Of a stretch of 64,000 nt of DNA, positions 44,949-53,956 are shown piece after piece. Numbering within the stretch: position 1 is the stretch's first letter; each line of letters starts with the position of its first letter. Below the pieces are notes generated by a model that was given only the letters and a program-made list of their open reading frames with translations, searched no databases and was not told the origin of the DNA. Source of the DNA: Emticicia oligotrophica DSM 17448 (GTDB lineage Bacteria > Bacteroidota > Bacteroidia > Cytophagales > Spirosomataceae). A program made the position numbers and the translations under genes. The stretch covers positions 1,116,001-1,180,000 of the forward strand of contig NC_018748.1 in assembly GCF_000263195.1 (NCBI RefSeq), read 5' to 3'.

Positions 44949-44988
44949 TAAAACCACCAATTCTTAATTCATCATTCTCAATTCTTAA

Positions 44989-46311
44989 TTAATATAAAAT
45001 TTTTACAATATGATTTTTCTTGCCTTTTCCAACCAACAAATATTTGCCTTGCAAAAGTTGGAGTTCGGAAAGTGCCAGCTTTTCATCTGTAATTTTTACT
45101 TTATTAATACTTAAACCATTGCCTTGAATGGCACGACGTGCTTCGCCTTTTGATGGATAAATTTCGTTGTTGGTCACTACCGAAACTAAGTCTAATACGT
45201 TTGTGCAAGAATCCCAAGTTTCTTTTGAAATTTCGGTGGTAGGAACGCCATCAAATACACTTGTAAAAGTAGCCTCATCTAAACTTTGAAGTGTTTCGAG
45301 GGTTCCTTTTCCAAATAATACTTCCGATGCCTTCACCGCCAATTCGTACTGTTCTTCGCCATGCACACGGCTTGTTACATCTTTTGCCAATGCTTTTTGT
45401 CCGATTCTCAAATGAGGAGCTTCTGCGTGTTGAGCTTCAATGCTTTCAATTTCAGCTCTTGAATAAAGCGTAAATACTCTTAGTAGTTTTGGCAAATCAC
45501 GGTCATCTTGTCCTAACCAATATTGGTAAAATTGGTATGGTGAAGTAAGGTTTGCATCAAGCCAGATAGTTTCGCCACCAGCCGATTTACCCATTTTAGT
45601 ACCATCAGCTTTGGTTACTAATGGTGTAGTGAGAGCAAAGGCTTTGTAACTTAAGCTTTCATCTTCTACTTCGCCCACAATAGCCGATTCTTTTCTACGA
45701 ATTAACTCCGTACCAGTTGTGATATTTCCCCACTGGTCAGAACCACCCATTTGTAAGCGAACGTTCTTATTTTTATACAACCAGTAAAAATCGTAGCCTT
45801 GTAATAATTGGTAAGAAAATTCAGTGAATGAAATACCCGTTGCCAAACGATTTTTTACCGAATCTTTCGACATCATGTAATTAACAGTAAGGTATTTACC
45901 TACTTCTCTCAAAAACTCCAAGAAACCTATTTCTTTAAACCAATCATAGTTATTAACCATTTCGGCTGAATTTTCGCCGCAATCAAAATCAAGAAACTTA
46001 ACTAATTGATTTCGGATACCCTCTTGATTTGCTTTTAAAGTTTCTTCTGAAAGAAACTGACGCTCAGCCGATTTACCTGAAGGGTCGCCAACCATTCCTG
46101 TCGCACCTCCAACCAAGGCATAAGGCTTATGACCAGCTAATTGGAAATGTTTAAGCACCATAATAGTCGCTAAATTTCCGATATGCAATGATTTGGCCGT
46201 TGGGTCGAAACCAATATAGCCGGCTGTCATTTCTTTATTTAGTTGTTCTTCGGTGCCTGGCATGGCATCGTGAAGCATTCCTCTCCAGCGTAATTCTTCA
46301 ATGAAATTCAT
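44989..46311 (-). CDS. tyrS: Tyrosyl-tRNA synthetase
   Basis: A 440-residue class I synthetase. HIGH motif as HIGN in GFDPTAKSLHIGNL, and KMSKS as KMGKS in KADGTKMGKSAGGE. The C-terminal S4 domain (about 370-440) ends LLQGKYLLVGKGKKNHIVKIL. It charges tRNA-Tyr in the cytosol. It lies just upstream of the tRNA-Trp/secE/nusG run in the same direction. Confidence 0.97.
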   Translation of the reverse strand: MNFIEELRWRGMLHDAMPGTEEQLNKEMTAGYIGFDPTAKSLHIGNLATIMVLKHFQLAGHKPYALVGGATGMVGDPSGKSAERQFLSEETLKANQEGIRNQLVKFLDFDCGENSAEMVNNYDWFKEIGFLEFLREVGKYLTVNYMMSKDSVKNRLATGISFTEFSYQLLQGYDFYWLYKNKNVRLQMGGSDQWGNITTGTELIRRKESAIVGEVEDESLSYKAFALTTPLVTKADGTKMGKSAGGETIWLDANLTSPYQFYQYWLGQDDRDLPKLLRVFTLYSRAEIESIEAQHAEAPHLRIGQKALAKDVTSRVHGEEQYELAVKASEVLFGKGTLETLQSLDEATFTSVFDGVPTTEISKETWDSCTNVLDLVSVVTNNEIYPSKGEARRAIQGNGLSINKVKITDEKLALSELQLLQGKYLLVGKGKKNHIVKILY

Positions 46312-46520
46312 GATATATTTTAATTATTACTCCTTTTTGATACTCGTAAAAAAAATCCCCTTAGCTTACACCAAGAGGATTAATATATAGCTGATATGTA
46401 TGTAGTTATCTTACTTGATGCGGTTTTGAACCGAAACAATAATAATATAAACTATATGACACTTGGTTTTTCATACTGCAAAATTAAGCGATTATTTCTA
46501 TTTCAAAACAATTCCCTATC

Positions 46521-47180
46521 TTATTTCTTCTTTGGTGTTTTATCTTTTTTAGCCCAACGATAATAATCACTAAAGTTAAATGTAGCAGACACTTGCAAAG
46601 TACGGTTTTGGAAATTCAATGGAATAACACTTTTATCGGCCAAAGTATAGGTTTTATTGGTAGTATTGGTCAAACCATGAACGTAGCGAATATTTAAGCT
46701 AAACAAATGTGCTGCATCAAGCATATCAATACGAACGCCACCTGCCACACTAAAGTCAGTTTGAGCATAAGGCCCACGTTTAGTGCCTGCATTAAGAGCA
46801 TAACCATACTCTGGACCAGCTACTAAATGTACATTTTTGGCTACTTCATAACCCAAAATCAAAGAACCTGTTAGGTATTGATAATTATTACGAAGAATGG
46901 TATTTCCTGTTTCGGCAAAGTTAGTAGATGCTTTAAAACTACCACCTTTCGCCTGAAAATATGCTTCTGGTTGAACACTAAATTTTTGCAAATTCCAACG
47001 ATAAAAAGCACCCAAATTAATATCATTTCTAAACTTATTAAAAATGTTTGTTTGGTTATTAATAATAGCTGTTTTTGAGTTGCTAATACCTCCTTTGAAT
47101 CCGTATTGAGTATTTGGTCTGATTTGGGCAAAGCTTACTAGGCTCGCTAAAACAAAAAGAGTGGTTAATGTTTTTTTCAT
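46521..47180 (-). CDS. Outer-membrane beta-barrel protein (OMP_b-brl/PorT-like)
   Basis: A 219-residue exported protein (signal ending ASLVSFAQ) with alternating beta-strands of an eight-stranded barrel (YGFKGGISNSKTAI, NDINLGAFYRWNLQ, FSVQPEAYFQAKGG, LTGSLILGYEVAKNVHLVAGPEYGYAL, FSVAGGVRIDML, FSLNIRYVHGL, TLQVSATFNF). A Lys-rich C-terminal tail follows the barrel. The family is common in Bacteroidota; the specific function is unknown. Confidence 0.85.
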   Translation of the reverse strand: MKKTLTTLFVLASLVSFAQIRPNTQYGFKGGISNSKTAIINNQTNIFNKFRNDINLGAFYRWNLQKFSVQPEAYFQAKGGSFKASTNFAETGNTILRNNYQYLTGSLILGYEVAKNVHLVAGPEYGYALNAGTKRGPYAQTDFSVAGGVRIDMLDAAHLFSLNIRYVHGLTNTTNKTYTLADKSVIPLNFQNRTLQVSATFNFSDYYRWAKKDKTPKKK

Positions 47181-47324
47181 TGAAATATTTTTGTCTTGTA
47201 GGACAGGTTTTCAAGCTGTCTCTTTTGGTTTTAGTGAATTCGTGTTCACTATTACATACATGGAAAATAAATTAGCGAACTTTATGGTCGCACCAGTATT
47301 GATAACGAAATTTCGGTCGCAAAA

Positions 47325-48530
47325 TTACGGAATCAAAAGCGAAGAATCACCATAACTCAAGAAACGAAAATCATTTTCGAGGGCATAATTATAAATTTTC
47401 TGCCAATTTTCACCCACCAAGGCGGCTACAAGCAAAATTAATGTAGAATCTGGCTGATGAAAATTCGTAATGATACCTTTACAAACTCTAAATTTATAAC
47501 TCGGAAAAATGAAAATTTCAGTTTCACCAATGATTTGAGTAAGGTTATTCTCATTCATATAAGCCAAAATAGCTTGCAGAGAATCTACTAAACTTACTTC
47601 TTCTGTTTGTTCGTATGGTAATAGTTTTTCGATAAAGAAAGCTTCATTTCCATTGCACAATTTCACTCCATACCAATATAAACTTTCAAGCGAACGCATA
47701 GATGTTGTGCCTACTGGAATCACAAAGCTTGCATTGGCCAAAAGGTTTTCGATGAATGATTTTTCGAATACAATTTGCTCACAGTGCATATTGTGTTCTA
47801 CCACATTTTTCACTTTTATTGGCTGGAAAGTCCCTGCTCCTACGTGCAAGGTCACAAAATCATGTTTGATACCCTTTTGCTCTAATTCGGTGAACACATT
47901 TTCTGTAAAATGTAAGCCAGCCGTTGGAGCTGCTACTGCCCCATCTTTTTTCGAATAAACCGTTTGATAAGTATCGTAATCTTTTTGCTCGGTTTCTCGT
48001 TTGAGATAAGGAGGTAGCGGAATTTGTCCAAAATATCTAACGATTTCGGCAAACGACAGCTCTCGATTATCCCACGAAAATTTCACATAATTCTTCTCTA
48101 CATCAACCAACTCGGCGATAAAATTTACCTGAAGCATAGGTTTTTCCAAAGCAGCTCCAGTAATTATCGAACTCACTTTTTCCTTGAATCGCTTTTTATT
48201 ACCTATCATACAAGCCCACGTACAAGTATCGGTTGTTTCCATTACTTGCGAAACCACATTCGATGGCTCTACGGGATTAAGCAAAAACACCTCTATAACA
48301 ACACCATTCGCTTTCTGAAAAAAAAGTCTTGCAGGAATAACCTTAGTATTATTGAAAACTAAAAAGGTATCGTCGGGCAAATGTTTGGGTAGGCTATGAA
48401 AAATATCTTCCGAAATTTGCTCAGATTTATAAAGCAATAGTTTCGACGAATCACGTGGTTCTACAGGAAAACGGGCAATTCGCTCATCTGGAAGGTCATA
48501 ATTATACTTTTCTAAGTCTAATTCGAGCAT
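47325..48530 (-). CDS. queA: S-adenosylmethionine:tRNA ribosyltransferase-isomerase QueA
   Basis: A 401-residue enzyme that transfers the ribosyl unit of SAM to preQ1-modified tRNA to form epoxyqueuosine. Signatures: NYDLPDERIARFPVEPRDSSKLL, FLVFNNTKVIPARLF, the catalytic-region GAVAAPTAGLHFTE, THHVGAGTFQPIK-like LHVGAGTFQPIKV, NFHQPDSTLILLVAAL and YGDSSLLI at the end. It is well conserved along its length, with no frameshift. Confidence 0.96.
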   Translation of the reverse strand: MLELDLEKYNYDLPDERIARFPVEPRDSSKLLLYKSEQISEDIFHSLPKHLPDDTFLVFNNTKVIPARLFFQKANGVVIEVFLLNPVEPSNVVSQVMETTDTCTWACMIGNKKRFKEKVSSIITGAALEKPMLQVNFIAELVDVEKNYVKFSWDNRELSFAEIVRYFGQIPLPPYLKRETEQKDYDTYQTVYSKKDGAVAAPTAGLHFTENVFTELEQKGIKHDFVTLHVGAGTFQPIKVKNVVEHNMHCEQIVFEKSFIENLLANASFVIPVGTTSMRSLESLYWYGVKLCNGNEAFFIEKLLPYEQTEEVSLVDSLQAILAYMNENNLTQIIGETEIFIFPSYKFRVCKGIITNFHQPDSTLILLVAALVGENWQKIYNYALENDFRFLSYGDSSLLIP

Positions 48531-48563
48531 ATACTTAAAATTTTAACCAATCAAACGAAGCAA

Positions 48564-49073
48564 TTATGCTTGTTCTTCGCTTGGATTAGTAAACAACAAT
48601 CTGATTGGTAAGATAAAAATCAAGATGATGAGCAAAACAAAACCAACAACCAAAACCCAATTATAATCAAAGTCGAGTTTTTGATTTTCCGTGCTATTGA
48701 TTCGACGCACACCCAACAAAACAAAAGCTAAAAAGGTATTTGTAAGTGCTAAAAAGGCATTAAACCAACCTTCAATTAAGCCACTTAATTGCTCAGGACT
48801 TTTCGCCCAAACGCTCATCGGATTCAGTTTCGCAAAGTTGATTTTTAGCACTTGGGTTTTCAAAACTCCCCACAAAAGATTAAAAACGATGATAATGCCG
48901 AAGGACATATAGAACAAATCTTGCTTATCAACAAAACCATCAGGATTACCACTTTCGGTATGATGTACGGCTACACTTTCGGGTAAAGTAAAGTAGCAAA
49001 GCATAAGTACACCAACCAATAAAGGCATAGAGGCTTTTCGCCAAAAATTAAAAAAAACGTTGAGTATTGACAT
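48564..49073 (-). CDS. Hypothetical four-helix membrane protein
   Basis: A 169-residue integral membrane protein of about four helices (MPLLVGVLMLCYFTL, LFYMSFGIIIVFNLLWGVL, AFLALTNTFLAFVLLGVR, WVLVVGFVLLIILIFILPIRLLF). The loop VAVHHTESGNPDGFVDKQDLFY recalls DUF1648-type proteins. It follows queA's start by 33 bp and may be co-transcribed with it. Function unknown. Confidence 0.7.
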   Translation of the reverse strand: MSILNVFFNFWRKASMPLLVGVLMLCYFTLPESVAVHHTESGNPDGFVDKQDLFYMSFGIIIVFNLLWGVLKTQVLKINFAKLNPMSVWAKSPEQLSGLIEGWFNAFLALTNTFLAFVLLGVRRINSTENQKLDFDYNWVLVVGFVLLIILIFILPIRLLFTNPSEEQA

Positions 49074-49312
49074 ATCGCTAAATGTAGAATTAAGAATGTA
49101 GCACGTAGATTCGAAGTTTCCTCCTTTCTAACATATACTTTTTCTATGATTAAAATGTTTTTGTGAATAGCACACTTCGCTCAATTTTTTCGTTAGGTGC
49201 TTTCAGCTGCAAAGTTAGGGCAGAGAATTGAGAGTATCAGATTTTTATTGAAAAAACTAATTTCTACTTTCAGCTTTGTATCTTTAGGGCTTCATTATTT
49301 TAGACTTTTAAT

Positions 49313-50326
49313 ATGCGTGTTTGGGGAATCTTACTTGTATTTTTTTGCTGGTCGTGCAAAGAAGAGAAACCACCGAAAGAGGTTTCGAGAGGAATTTATT
49401 ATTGGAAATCGAATTTCAAATTAAATGCTTCCGAAAAAGAAATACTCGAAAAATGCAAAGTTGAAAAACTCTATATCAAAGCCTTTGATTTGGACTGGGA
49501 TTTTGTCAAAAAAAGAGCTATTCCGAAAGCTTCTATCCGATTCGAAGATTCGGTTTCGAAGAAAACAGCATTGATTCCAACTATATTCATTACGAATCAA
49601 GTAATAAAACAAATAACTGATAATGAATTAGATACGACCACTTTTTTCATCAAAAAACACCTCGAATCTACATTTAAAGGAAAGCCTTACAACGAAATCC
49701 AGTTCGATTGTGATTGGACTATTTCGACCCGTGAAAAATATTTTAGTTTACTTCGTTTATTAAAGAAACGCTTTGCTGATAAGCATCTTTCGGCTACCAT
49801 TCGCTTGCATCAAATAAAGTTTGCTCACAAAACTGGCATTCCACCCGTCGAGCGAGGCATGCTAATGTTTTATAATATGTCGAATTGGAAAAAAGCCCAA
49901 ATCAAGAACTCCATTTATGACCTCGATGCGGCATCTCAATACCTAAGTACACTCGATGATTATCCATTGCCACTTGATTTGGTGATGCCTATTTTTAGAT
50001 GGGCGATTGTTTATAGAGGAGAAAAATTCTTAACAGTCATCAATAATCTCGACAGTGAAATATTAAGCAAATTGAACTTTTTAACTCAAAAAGAAAACAA
50101 ATATTGGGTACAGGAAGATACTTCTGCCTTTGGAATTTCGTTGAGAAAAGGCGATATGATTCGCGTGGAAGAAGTGCCTTTCGAAGAATTATTGAAAGGC
50201 TCACGTACCTTACACAATAAAATTTCAACACAAAAACTTACCTTTGCTTTGTATCACTTAGACCAACCAAATATCACTTTTTATGGCAATGAAGAACTCT
50301 CTCAAATCTATGCTTCGTTTGAGTAA
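49313..50326 (+). CDS. Hypothetical lipoprotein, possible TIM-barrel (DUF3142-like)
   Basis: A 337-residue secreted lipoprotein: lipobox CWSC after a short hydrophobic segment (MRVWGILLVFFCWSC). The middle QFDCDWTISTREKYFSLLRLLKKRF...LSATIRLHQIKF and later MLMFYNMSNWK recall a glycosidase-like barrel of the DUF3142 kind, but the match is weak. Its 3' end overlaps the next gene by 44 bp, so the pair is co-expressed. I do not recognise a function. Confidence 0.6.
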   Translation: MRVWGILLVFFCWSCKEEKPPKEVSRGIYYWKSNFKLNASEKEILEKCKVEKLYIKAFDLDWDFVKKRAIPKASIRFEDSVSKKTALIPTIFITNQVIKQITDNELDTTTFFIKKHLESTFKGKPYNEIQFDCDWTISTREKYFSLLRLLKKRFADKHLSATIRLHQIKFAHKTGIPPVERGMLMFYNMSNWKKAQIKNSIYDLDAASQYLSTLDDYPLPLDLVMPIFRWAIVYRGEKFLTVINNLDSEILSKLNFLTQKENKYWVQEDTSAFGISLRKGDMIRVEEVPFEELLKGSRTLHNKISTQKLTFALYHLDQPNITFYGNEELSQIYASFE

Positions 50327-52778
50327 TCGAACCAAATCTTTCATCATTTTATTTCTGATTGCTTGCGGCCCCATGCCTTTCGATTACGATGAATTTAAGA
50401 GTTTTTTCTCGCCCGAAAGTGCCGCCAATGAATCAATATTTAGACCCTATAATTTTACCACACAATTTACCTATGGCAATAATTATTGGTCGGCAGAAGC
50501 TAACCTTTCACCTGACCAATCAGCTAATCAGCAAGCATGGGCTGAATATGCTGGCATTTCTGAAAAAGAAGTAGGAGCAGAATTATATCCAGCCTACGGA
50601 GAAAACAACAGCAATGCTCTAAGCAATGCCTTACAAAGAAAGGGTAAAACTGAAGCTCTTGAATACTTAACTTTAGCTAAAGAAATTGAATCTGTTGATA
50701 CAGCCTATGAAGACCCTTATGCTGAAAATGATACCACTAAAGCTCAAACACCAACAGATTATGTAGCTTTAGAAAGTAAAATTCAAGATTTATCGGCTCG
50801 AACCAATGATTCATTCTTGAAGGAAAGATTAGCTTATCAAGCAGTGAAAGTAGCCGATATGGCCGATAACCCTAAGAAAAGCATTGATTTATACGAAAAA
50901 CTCGTTAAACCACTCAAAACCAAAACTTTTATCAGTGACTGGGCCGCTTCTCGCATGGCAGGAGCATACATGCACGCTGGCGACTCTACTAGTGCATTTT
51001 ACCATTTTTCGCAGATTTTGGTGAATGCCCCTACTCGCCAGTCAGCCGCTTATTTGAGTTTAAAAAGAATCACAAAATTTGGAGAAGATGCTCTAAAACT
51101 TTGCAAAAACGATAACGAAAAAGCCAATTTATATGCTGCTACTGCCGTTTTGCCTTTGCAAGATGGCCTACCTTTGCTTGAAAAAATCAAGGATTTAGAT
51201 TCGAAAAATAAATTACTTGAATTTGTAATGGCTCGTGAAATTAATAAAAACGAGTATTATTTTTTCAATAATCAAGAAACCCTACAATATGGTTTCTGGG
51301 AAGTCGATTCGCTCACTAAAGTTAGCTGGAAAAGCAATGCTAAAAACTATTTCGAGAAACTATTGGCCTTTAACCTTGATGCTGCCGAAGATGCCAATCT
51401 GAAGAGTTCTCCTTTTTGGTACACCGCTGCTTCATATTTAGCATTTATCGGAAAAGACTTGTCTAAAGCTCAAGAATTACTCCAAAAAGCAAAGGCTATT
51501 CCAACCGATAATCAAAGTCTGAAAGACCAAATAGCCATGCAAGAAATGATTTTTGCCGTAAGTGAAACAGATGTAGTTACGCCAAATATGGAGGCTACCG
51601 TCATGCCTCTTTTAGAACGCTTTGCTCGTTCTGATAAATTTAGAGTGGCCAATAATTTCAATGCGGCTTGCAAAATCATGGCTGCAAAATATGAGGAGTT
51701 ACCCGTAAACGATGAATTTGCTGAAAATTTAGGCGAAAAATCTACGGTAGTTTCTTCGCAATCGAACAAATCACTGGGTTGGTTCTCTGGTTGTTTTGGA
51801 AAGAAATCGAAAGATGAAAAAACTGCTGAAGGCGTTTTGGTTTCGACTGCTTCGCCCGAAAATCAGGCAAAAGCATTTATCCTGAAAGTTTTGGCGTCTG
51901 CTCAACAAGCCAAACAAACTGAATATGGTGGTACGGCTTCATTTATGAGTAATACTGACCAATATGAAATTGAAGCAAAAACTTCTTCGAAAGTAATCAA
52001 TTATGTCATTGATTATTTCAAGAAAAAATCACCTAATAATTTCGACCAAAAACTACAAGCAATGGCAGGTTTCAATAATGAATACCTATACACTGTTTTG
52101 GGTCGTAGAGCTTTGGCCGAACATCAATATGCACAAGCAGCTGAAGCTTGGAAAAATGTATCGCCACAAACTTGGCAAGCCGAACCTTTTCAAACATATT
52201 TAGATGTAAATCCGTTTAGCCTAAACGGGCTGGGCGATTCAAACGCCAAACAACGCACTACGCCAGTAGCATTTGCTAAGAGAATGGCAGAATTAGAGTC
52301 AAAAATTAAGCAAAACCCTAACGATTTTGAAAGTTTGATTCTTTTAGGTTGTGGCAGCTACAACATGAGTTATTATGGCAATAGTTGGATTTTACTTCGT
52401 AGAGAATGGAGTACAAATGATACTTTTGATGAAAATGACGATTATTTTTCATACGATAAAGCTCTTTCTTACTTTGATAAAGCCATGCAAGTTGCACCAA
52501 AACCAGAGCTTGCTGCCAAAGCTTGTTTTATGGCTGCTACTTGTCAACAAATCAAGTATGCTGGTATTTCATCAAAAATGTATGATGGTATCTACTCTTT
52601 GCCAGAAGATGAAATGAAAGCCAAAGAAGAAGCAATCAAGCAAACTTTAAGTAGCTTGAAAAAAGATAAATATTCTACTTACTTCAACCTACTTAAAACA
52701 AAATATGGCAGTACAGCATACGAAGAGCAACTGATTGAAGAATGTAGTACTTATAAAGATTATTTGGCAGGAAAATAA
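50283..52778 (+). CDS. Large hypothetical lipoprotein (TPR-like helices)
   Basis: An 831-residue exported lipoprotein with lipobox LIAC in IILFLIACGPMPF. Possible starts are ATGs at 50283, 50289 and 50310; the signal fits 50310 best. The body is mostly helical, with repeated short TPR/SEL-like segments (YAQAAEAWKNVSP, KALSYFDKAMQVAPKPELAAKACFMAATCQQ, PKKSIDLYEKLVKPL). It overlaps the previous lipoprotein and forms a two-gene unit of unknown role. Long bacterial TPR lipoproteins often assemble envelope complexes (inference). Confidence 0.7.
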   Translation: MAMKNSLKSMLRLSNRTKSFIILFLIACGPMPFDYDEFKSFFSPESAANESIFRPYNFTTQFTYGNNYWSAEANLSPDQSANQQAWAEYAGISEKEVGAELYPAYGENNSNALSNALQRKGKTEALEYLTLAKEIESVDTAYEDPYAENDTTKAQTPTDYVALESKIQDLSARTNDSFLKERLAYQAVKVADMADNPKKSIDLYEKLVKPLKTKTFISDWAASRMAGAYMHAGDSTSAFYHFSQILVNAPTRQSAAYLSLKRITKFGEDALKLCKNDNEKANLYAATAVLPLQDGLPLLEKIKDLDSKNKLLEFVMAREINKNEYYFFNNQETLQYGFWEVDSLTKVSWKSNAKNYFEKLLAFNLDAAEDANLKSSPFWYTAASYLAFIGKDLSKAQELLQKAKAIPTDNQSLKDQIAMQEMIFAVSETDVVTPNMEATVMPLLERFARSDKFRVANNFNAACKIMAAKYEELPVNDEFAENLGEKSTVVSSQSNKSLGWFSGCFGKKSKDEKTAEGVLVSTASPENQAKAFILKVLASAQQAKQTEYGGTASFMSNTDQYEIEAKTSSKVINYVIDYFKKKSPNNFDQKLQAMAGFNNEYLYTVLGRRALAEHQYAQAAEAWKNVSPQTWQAEPFQTYLDVNPFSLNGLGDSNAKQRTTPVAFAKRMAELESKIKQNPNDFESLILLGCGSYNMSYYGNSWILLRREWSTNDTFDENDDYFSYDKALSYFDKAMQVAPKPELAAKACFMAATCQQIKYAGISSKMYDGIYSLPEDEMKAKEEAIKQTLSSLKKDKYSTYFNLLKTKYGSTAYEEQLIEECSTYKDYLAGK

Positions 52779-52806
52779 CCCTTCGGCTACGCTCAGGGTA
52801 CAGCTT
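52779..52806. repeat. CCCTTCGGCTACGCTCAGGG repeat
   Basis: The 20-bp imperfect palindrome CCCTTCGGCTACGCTCAGGG begins directly after the lipoprotein stop codon (TAA at 52776-52778). The same short element, known to yield spurious PERSRR peptides in predicted proteins, is widespread in Bacteroidota and other phyla (from memory). Confidence 0.55.
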
Positions 52807-52841
52807 CCTGTTATAAGAAATTAAATATTCTGTTATAAAAA

Positions 52842-52880
52842 AATAGTTGTGGCACACTTCAAAAGTGTGCCACAACTATT
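52842..52880. repeat. Long perfect palindrome upstream of the adenosyltransferase
   Basis: An 18-bp perfect stem, AATAGTTGTGGCACACTT (52842-52859/52863-52880), loop CAA. The element lies 14 bp upstream of the adenosyltransferase ATG. It could terminate the preceding unit or be a REP-type element; there is no U-run. Confidence 0.6.
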
Positions 52881-52893
52881 CCAAAGTAATAAA

Positions 52894-53445
52894 ATGAAAA
52901 TTTATACAAAAACGGGTGACGAAGGTACAACCTCTCTGGTAGGAGGAACACGCATAAGCAAGGCAGATTTAAAAATCGAAGCTTACGGAACTGTTGATGA
53001 ACTCAACTCATGGATTGGTTTAGTGCGAGACCAGCCAATCAATGATGCGAGAAAGGCAATTTTAAAGGAAATCCAAGACCGATTATTTACCATTGGCTCT
53101 GATTTAGCTTCCGAGCCAGAGCAAGTACGCAGAAAGAAAATCCCAGATTTATTTGAGACAGACATAGCGTTACTAGAGCAAGAAATGGATAAAATGGACA
53201 CCGAACTTCCTGCATTAAGAGCTTTTATTCTACCCGGAGGGAATCAATCGGTTTCATATACTCACATTGCCCGAACTGTCTGTCGACGTGCAGAACGTCT
53301 TTCTATTCGTCTATCTAAGGAAGAAGAAGTAAATCCTTTAATTATCAAATACTTAAACCGCCTATCTGATTATTTATTTGTATTATCCCGCAAAATGACA
53401 CAAGAATTGGGCAGTGAAGAGGTTAACTGGAAACCTCGGATTTAA
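52894..53445 (+). CDS. pduO: PduO-type cob(I)alamin adenosyltransferase
   Basis: A 183-residue enzyme starting at the ATG at 52894 (MKIYTKTGDEGTTSLVGGTRISK, the family's ATP-binding signature). Fifteen further in-frame codons upstream are palindrome sequence and are rejected. It carries AYGTVDELNSWIGLVRD and RTVCRRAERLSIRL, both PduO-type. It makes adenosylcobalamin from cobalamin and ATP; cob genes are not adjacent. Confidence 0.95.
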   Translation: MKIYTKTGDEGTTSLVGGTRISKADLKIEAYGTVDELNSWIGLVRDQPINDARKAILKEIQDRLFTIGSDLASEPEQVRRKKIPDLFETDIALLEQEMDKMDTELPALRAFILPGGNQSVSYTHIARTVCRRAERLSIRLSKEEEVNPLIIKYLNRLSDYLFVLSRKMTQELGSEEVNWKPRI

Positions 53446-53956
53446 TAACAACGAGGTAACCTCTTCATATAAAAACACTCAGATAAGTAATAGCAAATTT
53501 TGAGATAAAACTAATTTAAAACGATTATTATAAGTTTAGTTAATAGCCTTCGTATTTATCACATTTACTAAATTTTGGCACGAATAAAAAACACTTTTTC
53601 TATTTTCGTTTTATAGTAGCTACACAATAAATTTTCACTTTATTCCCATTACCTACTCCCTTCAAGTTCATTAAATACTTGATTGGCTTCATAGCAAAAT
53701 ACCTAAAATGGACATCTAAATTTGTATTATTTTTAGATTTTACAAGAACTATCTTACTAAGGGGTAAGATATAAATCATTAAAATCTCACCCTTTTTAAT
53801 GATTTATGGCTATTTTTTCAATGTTTTTTTATCAAGTACTGGCTTATCAAGAAAAAGCGTTAAATTTGCACTTTCAATGTTTAAGGCTCTCACTAAAAGA
53901 CTTAGAACGAGTTATAAATATATCTGTATTAGTAATCTGGCAAAAATCATTCTAAA
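53446..53956. other. Gap between the adenosyltransferase and purH (511 bp)
   Basis: AT-rich. It contains a 14-bp perfect inverted repeat, ATAAATCATTAAAA (53771-53784/53794-53807), whose loop includes TCTCACC, and the purH -7 element TAAATTTG at 53861-53868. No ORF with coding character and no RNA gene was recognised. Confidence 0.55.
53861..53868 (+). promoter_or_regulatory. -7 promoter element of purH
   Basis: TAAATTTG matches TAnnTTTG and lies about 90 bp before the purH ATG. Confidence 0.4.

Noticed and set aside
46312-46520. T-box or other riboswitch upstream of tyrS
   Set aside because: No T-box sequence or specifier-loop structure was seen in the gap.
52849-52893. In-frame extension of the adenosyltransferase by 15 codons
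   Set aside because: It reads through the 52842-52880 palindrome; family members start at MKIYTKTGDEG.
53771-53807. Purine riboswitch ahead of purH
   Set aside because: The inverted repeat is upstream of the purH promoter element and has no riboswitch core, so it would not be in the leader.
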